Assembly (NCBI RefSeq): GCF_900109115.1
Contig: NZ_FNYV01000004.1
Location: 1 to 64,000 of the forward strand
From: Micromonospora phaseoli
GTDB taxonomy: Bacteria; Actinomycetota; Actinomycetes; Mycobacteriales; Micromonosporaceae
Length of the DNA: 64,000 bases
Direction of reading: 5' to 3'
The notes below the pieces were generated by a model. It saw nothing but the letters and a program-made list of their open reading frames with translations, ran no database searches and was not told where the DNA came from. A program made the position numbers and the translations under genes. How positions within the stretch are numbered: the first letter of the stretch is position 1; each line of letters starts with the position of its first letter. Below are positions 25,714 through 35,020 of the stretch, piece by piece.

Positions 25714-26912
25714 CCGGCCACCGCCGCCTCGACCGGCGGCAACGGCAGCCGGGCACGGACCCGGAAGCCCTCGCCGGCCACGGGTGCGGCGGTCAACTCG
25801 CCACCGGCGACCGCCACCCGCTCGCGCAGACCGGCCAACCCACGGCCGGTGGAGAGCGGTCCGTCCGGTACGCCGCCGTCCCCGCCGGTGTCGCGTACCT
25901 CCACCTCCAGCTGGTCGGCCCAGGCCAGCCGGACGGTGACGCCCGCCTGCGGGCCGGCGTACCGGACCACGTTGGTCAGCGCCTCCTGGACCGTCCGGTA
26001 GGCGGCCAGGCCCACGCTGGGGTCCACCGGCCGGGGCTCGCCGTCGACGGTGAGGCTCACCCGCAGCCCGCCGGCGCGCATCCCGGCCACCAGTTCGCCG
26101 ATCTCGGCGGGCCCCGGGTGCCGGGGATCGTCGGGCGCGGTGGTGTCGCCGGGTGCGATGACGGCGAGCATCCGCCGAAGCTCCTCGACGGCCTGGCGCC
26201 CGGCCTGCTCGATGTGGACCAACGCCTGGCCGGCCCGGTCGGGGTCGGTGCCCAGGACGCGCCGGGCGCCGCCGGCCTGCAACAGCATCACCGTCACCGT
26301 GTGGGCGACGATGTCGTGCAGCTCGCGGGAGATGCGGGCCCGCTCGTCGGCCACCGCGCGTTGCGCCTCGACCGCCCGGAGCCGTTCGGCGGTGGCGAGG
26401 CGGCGTCGGCTGCTCCCCGCCCACCAGCCCAGCGCCCAGGTGCCGGCGACGATCAGGACGTAGACGAGGGTGAGGCCGATGAAGACGGCGGTGCGCCGAC
26501 CGGCGTCGTCCCGGCCGGCCAGCCACGCCTCGTTGGCGGCGATGACCAGGTAGGGCGCGAGCGCCGGGACGATGACCCAGGCGCGGGCGGCCGGCGCGTG
26601 AGCACCCACCGCGTAGAGGGCGACCAACACGCCGAGCACCGGCTGGTAGCCGGGGACCAGGGCGGTGCCGACGAGACCGAGCGCCCACACCACCGCGAAG
26701 ACCGCGACCGGCGAGCGTCGTCGCCAGAGCAGGGCGACGGGGCCGAGGGTGGCGAAGGCCAGTAGTCCGGCGGTGGAGACACCGGGATCACCGGCGCCCG
26801 CGAGGTCGGTTCCGGCGGTGGAGAACAACGCCAGGTCGAGCAGCCAGACCGCCACCGCGACCGGCACGTCGCGGCGGGACGGCCCGCTCGGGGGTACGGT
26901 CGCGGCGGTCAT
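25710..26912 (-). CDS. Sensor histidine kinase (DesK/NarX type)
   Basis: A 400-aa membrane kinase with about five N-terminal TM helices, then the H-box ARISRELHDIVAHTVTVML with the phospho-His, and a HATPase domain (YRTVQEALTNVVRYAG with the N-box Asn, and the glycine-rich GRGLAGLRERV). The signal is unknown. The ATG at 26912 overlaps the stop of the orphan gene upstream (26909), so a three-gene operon of orphan protein, kinase and regulator is likely. Confidence 0.9.
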   Translation of the reverse strand: MTAATVPPSGPSRRDVPVAVAVWLLDLALFSTAGTDLAGAGDPGVSTAGLLAFATLGPVALLWRRRSPVAVFAVVWALGLVGTALVPGYQPVLGVLVALYAVGAHAPAARAWVIVPALAPYLVIAANEAWLAGRDDAGRRTAVFIGLTLVYVLIVAGTWALGWWAGSSRRRLATAERLRAVEAQRAVADERARISRELHDIVAHTVTVMLLQAGGARRVLGTDPDRAGQALVHIEQAGRQAVEELRRMLAVIAPGDTTAPDDPRHPGPAEIGELVAGMRAGGLRVSLTVDGEPRPVDPSVGLAAYRTVQEALTNVVRYAGPQAGVTVRLAWADQLEVEVRDTGGDGGVPDGPLSTGRGLAGLRERVAVAGGELTAAPVAGEGFRVRARLPLPPVEAAVAG

Positions 26913-27478
26913 CGTGAGCCGTGCGGCTCGCAGAAGCAGAACAGGATGCAAAAGCCGCCGGTCAACTCACGCAGCGAGCCGAACCGGTGCTCCGCCACCC
27001 GCGGCTCCCGCTGTGCGTGTTCCAGCTCGCCGGCGCGGCGCAGCAGGTCGTCGTCGACGAGGTGCACGTCTGCGCCGACGACCTGCTGCCGGCGCAGCGC
27101 CTCCCACAGGTCGCCACCGGCGCCGTCGATCGCCTTGGCCAGGTCGGTGGCGTCGGCCCGTCCGATCTGCGCGCTGTAGCCGGAGGTCCGGCCCAGGGAG
27201 GCGATCACGGCCAGCGGCGCGGCGTCGGTCAGGGCGAAGCGCCGCCACTTCCACACCGGGGCCACCTCGACGGGCAGCCGCGTCTGGAGACCTGCCGGGA
27301 AGACGACCACCTCCAGGTCGGCGTGCGGGTCGAGCAGTTCCTTGGGCGGGTTGGGTACGAGCACCTGGTCGCCGTCGATCAGCACGCCGACGGCGAGGTG
27401 GCCGGCAGCCCGGTCGGACGCGCGACGGTCCTGGATGGAAACTCTGATATCAGCTCGGATGGCCGTGTCGACGCACAT
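26909..27478 (-). CDS. Hypothetical protein with Cys-rich hydrophobic tail
   Basis: A 189-aa protein with no family I can name. It contains a beta-rich part (GHLAVGVLIDGDQVLV, LEVVVFP) vaguely like a trypsin-fold strand without catalytic residues, and ends with LTGGFCILFCFCEPHGSR, a hydrophobic Cys tail after Gly-Gly. GGAGG lies 5 bases before the ATG. Its stop overlaps the sensor kinase start by 4 bp, so it is co-translated with the two-component system and may be its signal partner. Confidence 0.6.
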   Translation of the reverse strand: MCVDTAIRADIRVSIQDRRASDRAAGHLAVGVLIDGDQVLVPNPPKELLDPHADLEVVVFPAGLQTRLPVEVAPVWKWRRFALTDAAPLAVIASLGRTSGYSAQIGRADATDLAKAIDGAGGDLWEALRRQQVVGADVHLVDDDLLRRAGELEHAQREPRVAEHRFGSLRELTGGFCILFCFCEPHGSR

Positions 27479-27624
27479 CTGATCCTCCGGGGGCAGCAAG
27501 TGCGTGAACCGTAGACCGGAAACGATCAAACAACTGTCGGACAACCATGGCCGCCCCGTCCGCCTGACGGTTGACAACATCACCGGCGTACGCCATGGGG
27601 TGGACGGCCGGGCCGGCGGTCCGC

Positions 27625-29454
27625 TCAGTGGCCGCGATACAGGGCGGCGACGTCGTCGGCGAAGTGGTCCTCCACCGTCTTGCGCTTGACCTTGAGGGTG
27701 GGGGTGAGTTCGCCGTCGGCCTCGGTGAGGTCCCGGTGCAGGATCTGGAAGGTCTTGACCTGCTCGGCATGGGAGACGCTCCGGTTGGCCCGGTCGACCG
27801 CGTCCTGGATCTCGTTGCGCAACTGCGGGCTGTCGCGCAGTTGGGACACCGACGCCCCGGGATGCCCGTGCCGATCCCGCCACCGTTGCCATGCCTGCGG
27901 GTCCACCGTGACCAGCGCGGAGACGTACGGACGACCATCGGCCACCAGCATGACCTGGCTGACCAGCGGATGCGCCCGGATGTTCTCCTCGATCGGCGTG
28001 GGCGCGAGGTTCTTGCCGGCGGCCGTGACCATGATCTCCTTCGCCCGCCCGGTGATCCGCAGGTAGCCGTCGTCGTCGAGTTGGCCGAGGTCACCGGTTC
28101 GCAGCCACCCGTCGTCGGTCAGCGCCTCCCGGGTCGCCTCCGGGTTGTTCCAGTAACCGGTGAACACCACCTCGCCCCGGGCGTGGACCTCCCCGTCGTC
28201 GGCGATACGGATACGTACCCCGGGCAACGGCCGGCCGACCGTGCCGATCCGCAACGCCGTCGGCAGGTTGGCCGTCAACGCCGGCGACGTCTCGGTCAAC
28301 CCGTACCCCTCCAGCACCGTGATGCCCACCCCCCGGAAGAAGTGTCCCAGCCGCTCACCGAGCGGGGCGCCGCCCACCATGGCCAGCCGGCACCGTCCAC
28401 CGAGAGCAGCGCGCAACCGGCGGTACGCGGCGAGGTCGCACACCAGGTGCGCCAGGCGCAGCGGCAGCCCCGGTCCGGCCCCGGTGTCCAGGGCCCGGCT
28501 GTAGCGCAGGGCCACCCGTTCGGCGAATGTGAACAACCATCTCCGGTGGGCGTCCTCGGCGCTCTGCCGTGCCTGGTCGTGCAGCTTCTCGAACATCCGG
28601 GGCACGGCGAGGATGAAGGTCGGCCGGAACCGGCGCAGCTGGTCGAGGACCCCGGAGACGTCGGCGCTGTGCACCATGGTGGCGCGGGTATGCACCATGC
28701 CGACCTGGATGAGCCGGGCAAAGGCGTGCGCGAGCGGCAGGAAGAGCACCGTCGACGCGCCCGGATGGAGCAGCTCCGGTAACACGGCGGTGGCGTTGCC
28801 GATGTCGGCGGAGATGTTGCGGTGCCGCAGCACGCAGCCCTTCGGTGGACCGGTGGTGCCGCTGGTGTAGACGATCGTGGCGATGTCGGCGCCGGAGACC
28901 GCGCGGCGGCGGGCGTCGAGGTCGCCGGCGCTGACGGCACGTCCCTGGGCGGCCAGCGCGATGAGGTCGCCGGCATCGATGCGCCAGGTCTGCCGCAACG
29001 CCGGCAGGTCGCGGCGCAGGCCCTCGACCGTGACCAGGTGGTCGGCGGTCTCCAGGACAGCGCCGACCGCGCCGGAGTCGGCGAGCATCCAACTGATCTG
29101 TTCGGCGCTGGAGGTCTCGTAGATCGGCACCGTCACCGCGCCGATCGCCCAGAGCGCGTAGTCGACGAGCGTCCACTCGTAGCGGGTACGGCTGAGCAGT
29201 CCGACCCGGTCGCCGTGGGCGACTCCGGCGGCGAGCAGACCTCGGGCCACGGCGGACACGTCGTCGCGGAACTGCCGACAGGTCACCGGCAGGGCGCCGC
29301 CACGCCCGGAACGACGGACCGGCCACGACCGGGGATCCGGATCCGGGCGGACGAACTGCACCGCGTCCGGATCCTCCGCCGCGTTGCGCCACACCTGCTC
29401 GGCCAGGCCGGCATCGTCGCCGCTGACAATCGGGTCAACCGCTGTCTCCCGCAC
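27625..29454 (-). CDS. Long-chain acyl-CoA synthetase (FadD-like)
   Basis: A 609-aa AMP-forming ligase. The P-loop is IVYTSGTTGPPKG, the adenylate-binding region is LEGYGLTETSP, and the hinge/C-terminal domain has WLRTGDLGQLDDDGYLRITGRAKEI with the catalytic Lys later in LKVKRKTV. It activates fatty acids to acyl-CoA through an acyl-AMP at the membrane. The GTG start gives a family-sized protein. It stands alone, after the terminator of the sugar-acid operon. Confidence 0.9.
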   Translation of the reverse strand: MRETAVDPIVSGDDAGLAEQVWRNAAEDPDAVQFVRPDPDPRSWPVRRSGRGGALPVTCRQFRDDVSAVARGLLAAGVAHGDRVGLLSRTRYEWTLVDYALWAIGAVTVPIYETSSAEQISWMLADSGAVGAVLETADHLVTVEGLRRDLPALRQTWRIDAGDLIALAAQGRAVSAGDLDARRRAVSGADIATIVYTSGTTGPPKGCVLRHRNISADIGNATAVLPELLHPGASTVLFLPLAHAFARLIQVGMVHTRATMVHSADVSGVLDQLRRFRPTFILAVPRMFEKLHDQARQSAEDAHRRWLFTFAERVALRYSRALDTGAGPGLPLRLAHLVCDLAAYRRLRAALGGRCRLAMVGGAPLGERLGHFFRGVGITVLEGYGLTETSPALTANLPTALRIGTVGRPLPGVRIRIADDGEVHARGEVVFTGYWNNPEATREALTDDGWLRTGDLGQLDDDGYLRITGRAKEIMVTAAGKNLAPTPIEENIRAHPLVSQVMLVADGRPYVSALVTVDPQAWQRWRDRHGHPGASVSQLRDSPQLRNEIQDAVDRANRSVSHAEQVKTFQILHRDLTEADGELTPTLKVKRKTVEDHFADDVAALYRGH

Positions 29455-29557
29455 GCCCCGCCCACCTGCCGTCGAATGCCGTCGCGCTGCGTCTGATGGT
29501 CACCCTTAGACCTGCCGGCAACCCCCGAAACACGAAAACTGCCCCACCCGGACCCGA

Positions 29558-29615
29558 ATCCTGGTACGGAACCGCCCTCCGAGGCGGGCCCCGGGGGGCG
29601 GTTCCGTATCAGGAT
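29558..29615 (-). terminator. 20-bp hairpin at the end of the sugar-acid operon
   Basis: Left arm 29558-29577 and right arm 29596-29615 pair over 20 bp with one G-U wobble and an 18-nt loop that itself is GC-rich. It lies about 40 bp past the gluconokinase stop. Confidence 0.8.
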
Positions 29616-29653
29616 CTGTGCGGCGGGTGGGGTGCCGGCAGACGGTCAGGCGG

Positions 29654-30211
29654 CTACGGCTGCGGTTGAGCGGCCGGCGTCGGCGTACCGAGCACCGGCA
29701 GGCCCAGGCGGTCGACCGCGGCGGCGGCCAGCACGTCCGAGGGCAGCTGGAGGTCGAGGACCAAACCCTGCTCCTGCGGCCACAACGGTTCCAGGGTGGC
29801 GGTCTGCGAGTCGAGCAGGCTCGCCGGCATGTAGTGCCCGGCGCGCAGCGACATCCGCTCCCGGATGACCTCCGTCGGCCCGTCCAGGTGCACGAAATCC
29901 ACCCTCGGCGGGCCCTCGCGCAGCAGGTCGCGGTAGGAGCGGCGGAGCGCCGAGCAGGCCAGCACGGTCGAGACGCCCTCCCGGTGGCGCGCGGCCATCC
30001 AGTCGGCCAGGGCGCGCAGCCACGGCCAGCGCGCCTCGTCGTCCAGCGGCACGCCGGCCCGCATCCGGGTCACGTTGGCCGCCGAGTGGAACTCGTCGGC
30101 CTCGGCGAAGGTCATCCCGGTGAGCGCGGCGACGCCACGGGCCACGGTCGTCTTTCCCGCGCCGGACACGCCCATCACCACGACGTGCCGGGTCGGCAGG
30201 TCACCAGTCAT
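29654..30211 (-). CDS. Gluconokinase
   Basis: A 185-aa P-loop kinase ([19 protein letters not shown], about residues 10-28) with the gluconate-kinase segments [13 protein letters not shown] and [17 protein letters not shown]. It makes 6-phosphogluconate from gluconate and ATP in the cytosol. It overlaps the preceding dehydratase gene by 11 bp and is the last gene of the operon, before the long hairpin at 29558-29615. This feeds gluconate into the same pathway as the other operon enzymes. Confidence 0.9.
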   Translation of the reverse strand: MTGDLPTRHVVVMGVSGAGKTTVARGVAALTGMTFAEADEFHSAANVTRMRAGVPLDDEARWPWLRALADWMAARHREGVSTVLACSALRRSYRDLLREGPPRVDFVHLDGPTEVIRERMSLRAGHYMPASLLDSQTATLEPLWPQEQGLVLDLQLPSDVLAAAAVDRLGLPVLGTPTPAAQPQP

Positions 30212-31430
30212 GGACGGTGCCGTCCTTGAGCCGGTTGAACGGCAGGTACGCCGGCTGGTACGGGAACCGCGCGGCGGCCTCGGAGTCCAGCTCCACGCCG
30301 AGGCCGGGCTGCTCTCCGGGGTGCAGGTAGCCGTCGGTGAAGGTGAACGACTGGCGGAACACCTCGTCGGTGAGCGACCCGTGCCGCATGTACTCCTGAA
30401 TGCCGAAGTTGTGGATGGCCAGGTCCAGGTGCAGCGCGGCGGCCATCCCCACCGGTGAGATGTCGGTGGGGCCGTGGATGCCCGACTTGATCTGGTACTG
30501 GGCGGCGAAGTCGAGCAGCTTACGCATGGCGGTGATGCCGCCGGTGTGGGTGACGGCGGAACGGACGTAGTCGATCAGTTGCTCGGAGATCAGCGTCTGG
30601 TAGTCCCAGACGGTGTTGAAGACCTCGCCGATGGCCAGCGGCGTGGTGGTGTGCTGACGGACCAGCCGCAGCGCCTGCTGGTTCTCCGCCGGGGTGCAGT
30701 CCTCCAGCCAGAACAGGTCGTACGGTTCGAGGGCCTTGCCCAGCTTGGCGGCCTGGATCGGGGTCATCCGGTGGTGACCGTCGTGCAGCAGGGGCAGCTC
30801 CGGGCCGAACTCGTTGCGGACCGCCTCGAAGACGTCGGGCAGGTGCCGCAGGTACGCGCGGGTGTCCCAGTCCTCCTCGGCCGGCAGTGGGATGCGCTGG
30901 GCCGGCTCGTAGTCGTACCGTTTGCCGTCGGCGCTGGTCTGGGTGGCGACCCCGTAGACGGCGTTGATGCCGGGCACCGAGGTCTGCACCCGGATCGACC
31001 GGAAGCCCTGGTCGAGGTGGGCGCGGATGGAGTCGAAAAGCTCCGGCAGGTCGCGCCCGGAGGCGTGGCCGTACGCCATGATCCCGGTCCGCGACGCACC
31101 GCCCAGCAGCTGGTAGAGCGGCATGCCGGCGGCCTTGGCCTTGATGTCCCAGAGCGCGACGTCGACCGCGGCGATGGCGGCCATGGTGACCGGCCCCCGC
31201 CGCCAGTACGCCGAGCGGTAGAGGAACTGCCAGGCGTCCTCGATGCGGTGCGCGTCCCGCCCGAGCAGCAGCGGCACCACGTGATCGCGCAGGTACGAGG
31301 CCACGGAGAGTTCACGTCCGTTGAGGGTGCCGTCGCCGAGCCCGGTGATGCCGTCCTCTGTGGTGATCTTCAAGGTGACGAAGTTGCGGTCCGGACTGGA
31401 GACGATGACGTCGGCAGCGACGATCTTCAC
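30201..31430 (-). CDS. Enolase-superfamily dehydratase, D-mannonate dehydratase (ManD) type
   Basis: A 409-aa member of the mandelate racemase/enolase superfamily close to ManD/Rsp[11 protein letters not shown] near the N-terminus, the ligand region [20 protein letters not shown] and [12 protein letters not shown], then [10 protein letters not shown] and [10 protein letters not shown] near the C-terminus. It would dehydrate an aldonic acid such as D-mannonate to 2-keto-3-deoxygluconate. GTG start. It lies between the KDG kinase and gluconokinase genes, consistent with hexuronate or aldonate breakdown. Confidence 0.87.
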   Translation of the reverse strand: MKIVAADVIVSSPDRNFVTLKITTEDGITGLGDGTLNGRELSVASYLRDHVVPLLLGRDAHRIEDAWQFLYRSAYWRRGPVTMAAIAAVDVALWDIKAKAAGMPLYQLLGGASRTGIMAYGHASGRDLPELFDSIRAHLDQGFRSIRVQTSVPGINAVYGVATQTSADGKRYDYEPAQRIPLPAEEDWDTRAYLRHLPDVFEAVRNEFGPELPLLHDGHHRMTPIQAAKLGKALEPYDLFWLEDCTPAENQQALRLVRQHTTTPLAIGEVFNTVWDYQTLISEQLIDYVRSAVTHTGGITAMRKLLDFAAQYQIKSGIHGPTDISPVGMAAALHLDLAIHNFGIQEYMRHGSLTDEVFRQSFTFTDGYLHPGEQPGLGVELDSEAAARFPYQPAYLPFNRLKDGTVHDW

Positions 31431-31457
31431 GAGGGGTGCCTTTCTCGCAGGATGTGC

Positions 31458-32411
31458 TCAGCGGAGGGTGGTGCCGGCGGCGCTGCCGGTGATGAGGGAC
31501 AACTCGTCGCGGCGGGGCAGGCCCTCCCAGTCGCCGTGACCGGCGACCGCGAACGCCCCGAGGGTCACCGCGCGTCCGAGCCGGTCGACGAGGTCCAACC
31601 CGTCCAGGTGCCCGGAGAGGTAGCCGGCGGTGAACGCGTCGCCGGCACCGACAGTGTCCACGGCGGTCACGGGTACCGCCGCCACGTGCCTGACCCCCTC
31701 GGCGGTGTACGCCCGGACGCCGTCGGCGCCGAGCTTGACCAGCACCGTCCGCACCCCCCGGCGGAGCAGGCCGGCGGCCGCGGCGGCCTCGTCCGCGCCG
31801 GCCTGCGCGACCAGGTCCAGCTCGTCGGTGGAGGCGACGACCACCGAGGCGTACCCGGCCAGCGGGAACAGGGTCGCGCGGGCCGCCTCCCGGGACCACA
31901 GTCCGGCCCGGTGGTTCACGTCGAGACAGACCGGGATGCCCGCGTCGGCCGCCGCCCGCGCCGCCCAGCCGGCAGCCTCGCGGGCGCTGTCGGACAACGC
32001 CGGGGTGATGCCGGTCAGATGCACCATCCGGGGGCCGGCGGCGAGCGGGCCGCGCAGGTCGTCCACGGTCAACGCCGAGCCCGCCGAACCGGCCCGGTGG
32101 TACTGCACCCGGGACACGTCGGCGGTGCGCCGTTCCAGGAACATCAGGCCGGTGGGGCGGGCCGGATCCCGGCGCACGGCGGTGGTGTCGACGCCCTCCG
32201 CCCGCAGCTGGCGCAGCACGAACTCACCCAACTCGTCCCCGCCGACCCGACCGACCCAGGCGGCCCGGTGGCCGAGCCGGGCCAGGCCGATCGCCACGTT
32301 CGACTCCGCGCCGGCCAGGTGCATGCTCAGCGGCCCGCCGGCGAGAAGCGGCCCGGACGAGCGCAGCGACACCAGCGCCTCGCCCACGGTGAGCAGGTCG
32401 ACTCCGCTCAT
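31458..32411 (-). CDS. PfkB-family sugar kinase, 2-keto-3-deoxygluconate kinase type
   Basis: A 317-aa ribokinase-family protein. The N-terminal signature is AGAESNVAIGLARLG and the C-terminal PfkB signature with the catalytic base Asp is VDTVGAGDAFTAGYLSG. The family phosphorylates sugars; placement next to KDPG aldolase and the dehydratases points to KDG as substrate (giving KDPG). Its ATG at 32411 overlaps the aldolase stop by 4 bp (ATGA). Confidence 0.86.
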   Translation of the reverse strand: MSGVDLLTVGEALVSLRSSGPLLAGGPLSMHLAGAESNVAIGLARLGHRAAWVGRVGGDELGEFVLRQLRAEGVDTTAVRRDPARPTGLMFLERRTADVSRVQYHRAGSAGSALTVDDLRGPLAAGPRMVHLTGITPALSDSAREAAGWAARAAADAGIPVCLDVNHRAGLWSREAARATLFPLAGYASVVVASTDELDLVAQAGADEAAAAAGLLRRGVRTVLVKLGADGVRAYTAEGVRHVAAVPVTAVDTVGAGDAFTAGYLSGHLDGLDLVDRLGRAVTLGAFAVAGHGDWEGLPRRDELSLITGSAAGTTLR

Positions 32412-33049
32412 GACGCCGCCGGGGCACCGACCACCGCGAGGTGGGCGCGGGCCCGCTCGCGCAGGGCGTCGAGGTCGCCGCCGGACGCGGCGTCGCCCAC
32501 CAGCGGGCCGCCGACGCCGACCGCGATCGCCCCGGCCGCCAGGTAGGCGGGCAGTTCGGCCAACCCCACCCCGCCGACGGCGACGAACGGGATGTCCGGG
32601 AACGGGTCGCGCACCGCCCGCAGGTACGCCGGCCCGCCGACCGACGCCGGGAACAGCTTGACCGCGCTGGCGCCCCGCCGCACCGCCTCGTACGCCTCGG
32701 TGGGGGTGAGCGCGCCGGCGGCAACCGGCAGACCGCGACGGGCCGCCTCGCCGATCGACTCGACCACGGCCGGGGTGACCACGAACTGGGCACCGGCCGC
32801 GGCCACGTCGGCCACGTCGGCGCTGGTGAGCACCGTGCCGGCACCGACGAGGCCGCCCGGCGGCGCAGCCGCCCGGAGCGCCTCGACGGCCCGCAGCGCA
32901 CCGGGAGTGGTCAGCGCCACCTCGATGATCGACACCCCCTCGGCCAGCAGGGCGGTACCGGCCGCGATCGCGGCGTCGGTGTCGGTGCCACGGATGATCG
33001 CCAGCAGGCGGGTCGCGGCGAGTTGGGCGGTGAGGTCCAGGGTCATCAT
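32408..33049 (-). CDS. eda: KDPG/KHG aldolase
   Basis: A 213-aa TIM-barrel class I aldolase. It has LLAIIRGTDTD, the Glu in IIEVALTTPGAL, GAGTVLTSADV and the Schiff-base Lys in ASAVKLFPAS. It splits 2-keto-3-deoxy-6-phosphogluconate to pyruvate and glyceraldehyde-3-phosphate. GGAG precedes the ATG at 33049 (a second ATG follows at 33046). It overlaps the galactonate-dehydratase-like gene upstream and the kinase downstream. Confidence 0.9.
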   Translation of the reverse strand: MMTLDLTAQLAATRLLAIIRGTDTDAAIAAGTALLAEGVSIIEVALTTPGALRAVEALRAAAPPGGLVGAGTVLTSADVADVAAAGAQFVVTPAVVESIGEAARRGLPVAAGALTPTEAYEAVRRGASAVKLFPASVGGPAYLRAVRDPFPDIPFVAVGGVGLAELPAYLAAGAIAVGVGGPLVGDAASGGDLDALRERARAHLAVVGAPAAS

Positions 33050-34197
33050 CACCACTCCGCGTATGAGCCGTCGGGGTGTCGGAAGGTGGGGCTGCGCCAG
33101 GCGTGGCCACGCTTGTCGGCCGCCCGTACCGCCTGCTCGTCGATCTCGATGCCCAGCCCCGGCGCGGTGAGCCGCTGCACGTACCCGTCGACGAAGCTCA
33201 GCGGCTGCTGGTCGACGCAGTAGTCGAGCACCTCGGCGCCGAGGTTGTAGTGGATGCCGATGCTCTGCTCCTGGATCAGGTAGTTCGTGGTGGCGAAACC
33301 GACCTGGAGGCAGGCGGCCAACGCGATCGGTCCCAGCGGGCAGTGCGGTGCGAGCTGCACGTCGTAGACCTCCGCCAGCGCGGCGATCTTGCGTACCTCG
33401 GTGATGCCGCCGGCGTGCGCGAGGTCCGGCTGGGCCACCGCGATGCCGGCCTGGAGCACCGGCAGGAACTCCTGGCGGTTGTAGAGCCGCTCCCCCGTGG
33501 ACACGGGCGTGCTGGTGGAGCGGACGAACTCGCCGATCAGGTGGGAGTTCTCCGGCACCACCGGCTCCTCCAGGAACAGCGGCCGGTACGGCTCCAGCAG
33601 CGGCGCCACGCGGCGGGCGTTGGCCAGGGTGAACCGGCCGTGGAAGTCGACGGCCACGTCGCGGTGCTCGCCGAGCACCTCGCGGGCGGCGGCCACCCGC
33701 CGCACCACCGCGTCGAGTTCGGCGACGGAGGCGAGCGGGCTCATCCGCCCGGAGGCGTTCATCTTCACGGCGGTGAGCCCCGCCTCCACCCGGGCGGCGA
33801 TCTGGTCCCGGACCTCCTCGGGTTCGTCGCCGCCGACCCAGCCGTAGACCCGGATCCGGTCCCGGACGGGCCCGCCGAGCAGTTGGTGCACGGGTGCGCC
33901 GTACCGCTTGCCGGCGATGTCCCACAGGGCCTGGTCCAGGCCGGCGACGGCGCTGGCCAGGATCGGGCCACCCCGGTAGAAGGAACCCTTGGTCATCACC
34001 TGCCAGTGGTCCTCGATGCGCAGCGCGTCCCGGCCGATCAGCAGCTCACTGAGCTGTTCCACGGCGGTGCGTACGGTCTCGGAGCGGCCCTCGCAGGTCG
34101 CCTCGCCCCAGCCGACGATGCCGTCGTCGGTCTCCACCCGGACGAACAGCCAGCGGGGTGCGACGAGAAAGGTCTCGACGCGGGTGATGGTCGTCAT
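33049..34197 (-). CDS. Enolase-superfamily dehydratase, D-galactonate dehydratase type
   Basis: A 382-aa mandelate racemase/muconate-lactonizing-fold enzyme like DgoD: VGWGEATCEGRSETV, VKMNASGRMSP with the Lys position, DFHGRFTLANA with the metal Asp, FLEEPVVPEN with a metal Glu, STGERLYNRQEF with another, and LAPHCPLGPIALAA with the catalytic His. It would form 2-keto-3-deoxygalactonate or a related acid. Its stop overlaps the aldolase start. It follows the permease genes. Confidence 0.87.
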   Translation of the reverse strand: MTTITRVETFLVAPRWLFVRVETDDGIVGWGEATCEGRSETVRTAVEQLSELLIGRDALRIEDHWQVMTKGSFYRGGPILASAVAGLDQALWDIAGKRYGAPVHQLLGGPVRDRIRVYGWVGGDEPEEVRDQIAARVEAGLTAVKMNASGRMSPLASVAELDAVVRRVAAAREVLGEHRDVAVDFHGRFTLANARRVAPLLEPYRPLFLEEPVVPENSHLIGEFVRSTSTPVSTGERLYNRQEFLPVLQAGIAVAQPDLAHAGGITEVRKIAALAEVYDVQLAPHCPLGPIALAACLQVGFATTNYLIQEQSIGIHYNLGAEVLDYCVDQQPLSFVDGYVQRLTAPGLGIEIDEQAVRAADKRGHAWRSPTFRHPDGSYAEW

Positions 34198-34204
34198 GGT
34201 CGGC

Positions 34205-35020
34205 TCAGCCCTTCGTCGCGCCGGCGGTGAGCCCGGAGACGATGTACTTCTGCACGAACAGGGCGATCACCATGATCGGCAGGGTGACCACTGTGGTCGC
34301 CGCCATCAGCCCGCCCCAGTCGATGCTGGCGTAGCCGACGAAGTCGAAGATCGCCACGGGCAGCGTCTTCGTGTCCGCGCCGGAGAGCACCAGGGCGAAC
34401 ATGAAGTTGTTCCAGGAGAAGATGAAGGACAGGATGCCGGCGGTGGCGATGCCGGGGACGGACAGCGGCAGGGTGATCCGCCGGAACGCGCCGATGTGGG
34501 TCAGGCCGTCGACGAGCGCGGCCTCCTCCAACTCGTCCGGCAGTCCGTCGAAGAAGCCCATCATGATGTAGACGATCAGCGGCAGCGACACGAACATGTG
34601 GCTCAGGATCAGCACGCTGAAGCCGCCGACCATGCGCAGGTTGGAGAAGACGTAGTACCAGGGCACCAGCAGCGAGACGCCGGGAATGACCCGCGCCATC
34701 AGCACCACCAGCGCCGACTTGCGCATGTTGAACCGACTCATCGAGTACGCCGCCGGCACGCCCAGCAGCAACGACAGCGCCGTCGCCGCGAAGGCCACCC
34801 AGAGGCTGTTGACGATGAACTGGACGTAGTTGGCCTGCTGCAGAACCGTGTCGTAGTTGTCCAGGGTAGGAGTGAATACCAGTGACTTGCCGGAGTCGTA
34901 GATGTCGACGTTGGTCTTGAACGACGCGGCGATCATCCAGAGCAGCGGCGCCACCAGCGCGAGCACCACGAGCACCAGCGCGACGGTGCGGAAGACCCGG
35001 AATCCGGTACGCGGCTTCAT
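34205..35020 (-). CDS. Carbohydrate ABC transporter permease (MalG-like)
   Basis: A 271-aa inner-membrane permease with six TM helices and the EAA loop that docks the ATPase (ELEEAALVDGLTHIGAFRRITLPL, about residues 173-196). It is the second permease of the import system; it overlaps the first by 4 bp. No ATPase gene is present in the operon, so a shared MsiK-type ATPase encoded elsewhere is probable. Confidence 0.9.
   Translation of the reverse strand: MKPRTGFRVFRTVALVLVVLALVAPLLWMIAASFKTNVDIYDSGKSLVFTPTLDNYDTVLQQANYVQFIVNSLWVAFAATALSLLLGVPAAYSMSRFNMRKSALVVLMARVIPGVSLLVPWYYVFSNLRMVGGFSVLILSHMFVSLPLIVYIMMGFFDGLPDELEEAALVDGLTHIGAFRRITLPLSVPGIATAGILSFIFSWNNFMFALVLSGADTKTLPVAIFDFVGYASIDWGGLMAATTVVTLPIMVIALFVQKYIVSGLTAGATKG

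Noticed and set aside
27571..28782. 403-aa plus-strand open frame
   Set aside because: Antisense to the acyl-CoA synthetase, which carries all AMP-ligase motifs.
30474..32546. 690-aa plus-strand open frame
   Set aside because: Antisense shadow of the dehydratase and kinase genes; Gly/Val-rich with no motifs.
33076..34230. 384-aa plus-strand open frame
   Set aside because: Antisense to the galactonate-dehydratase-like gene; His/Val/Gly-rich, no family.
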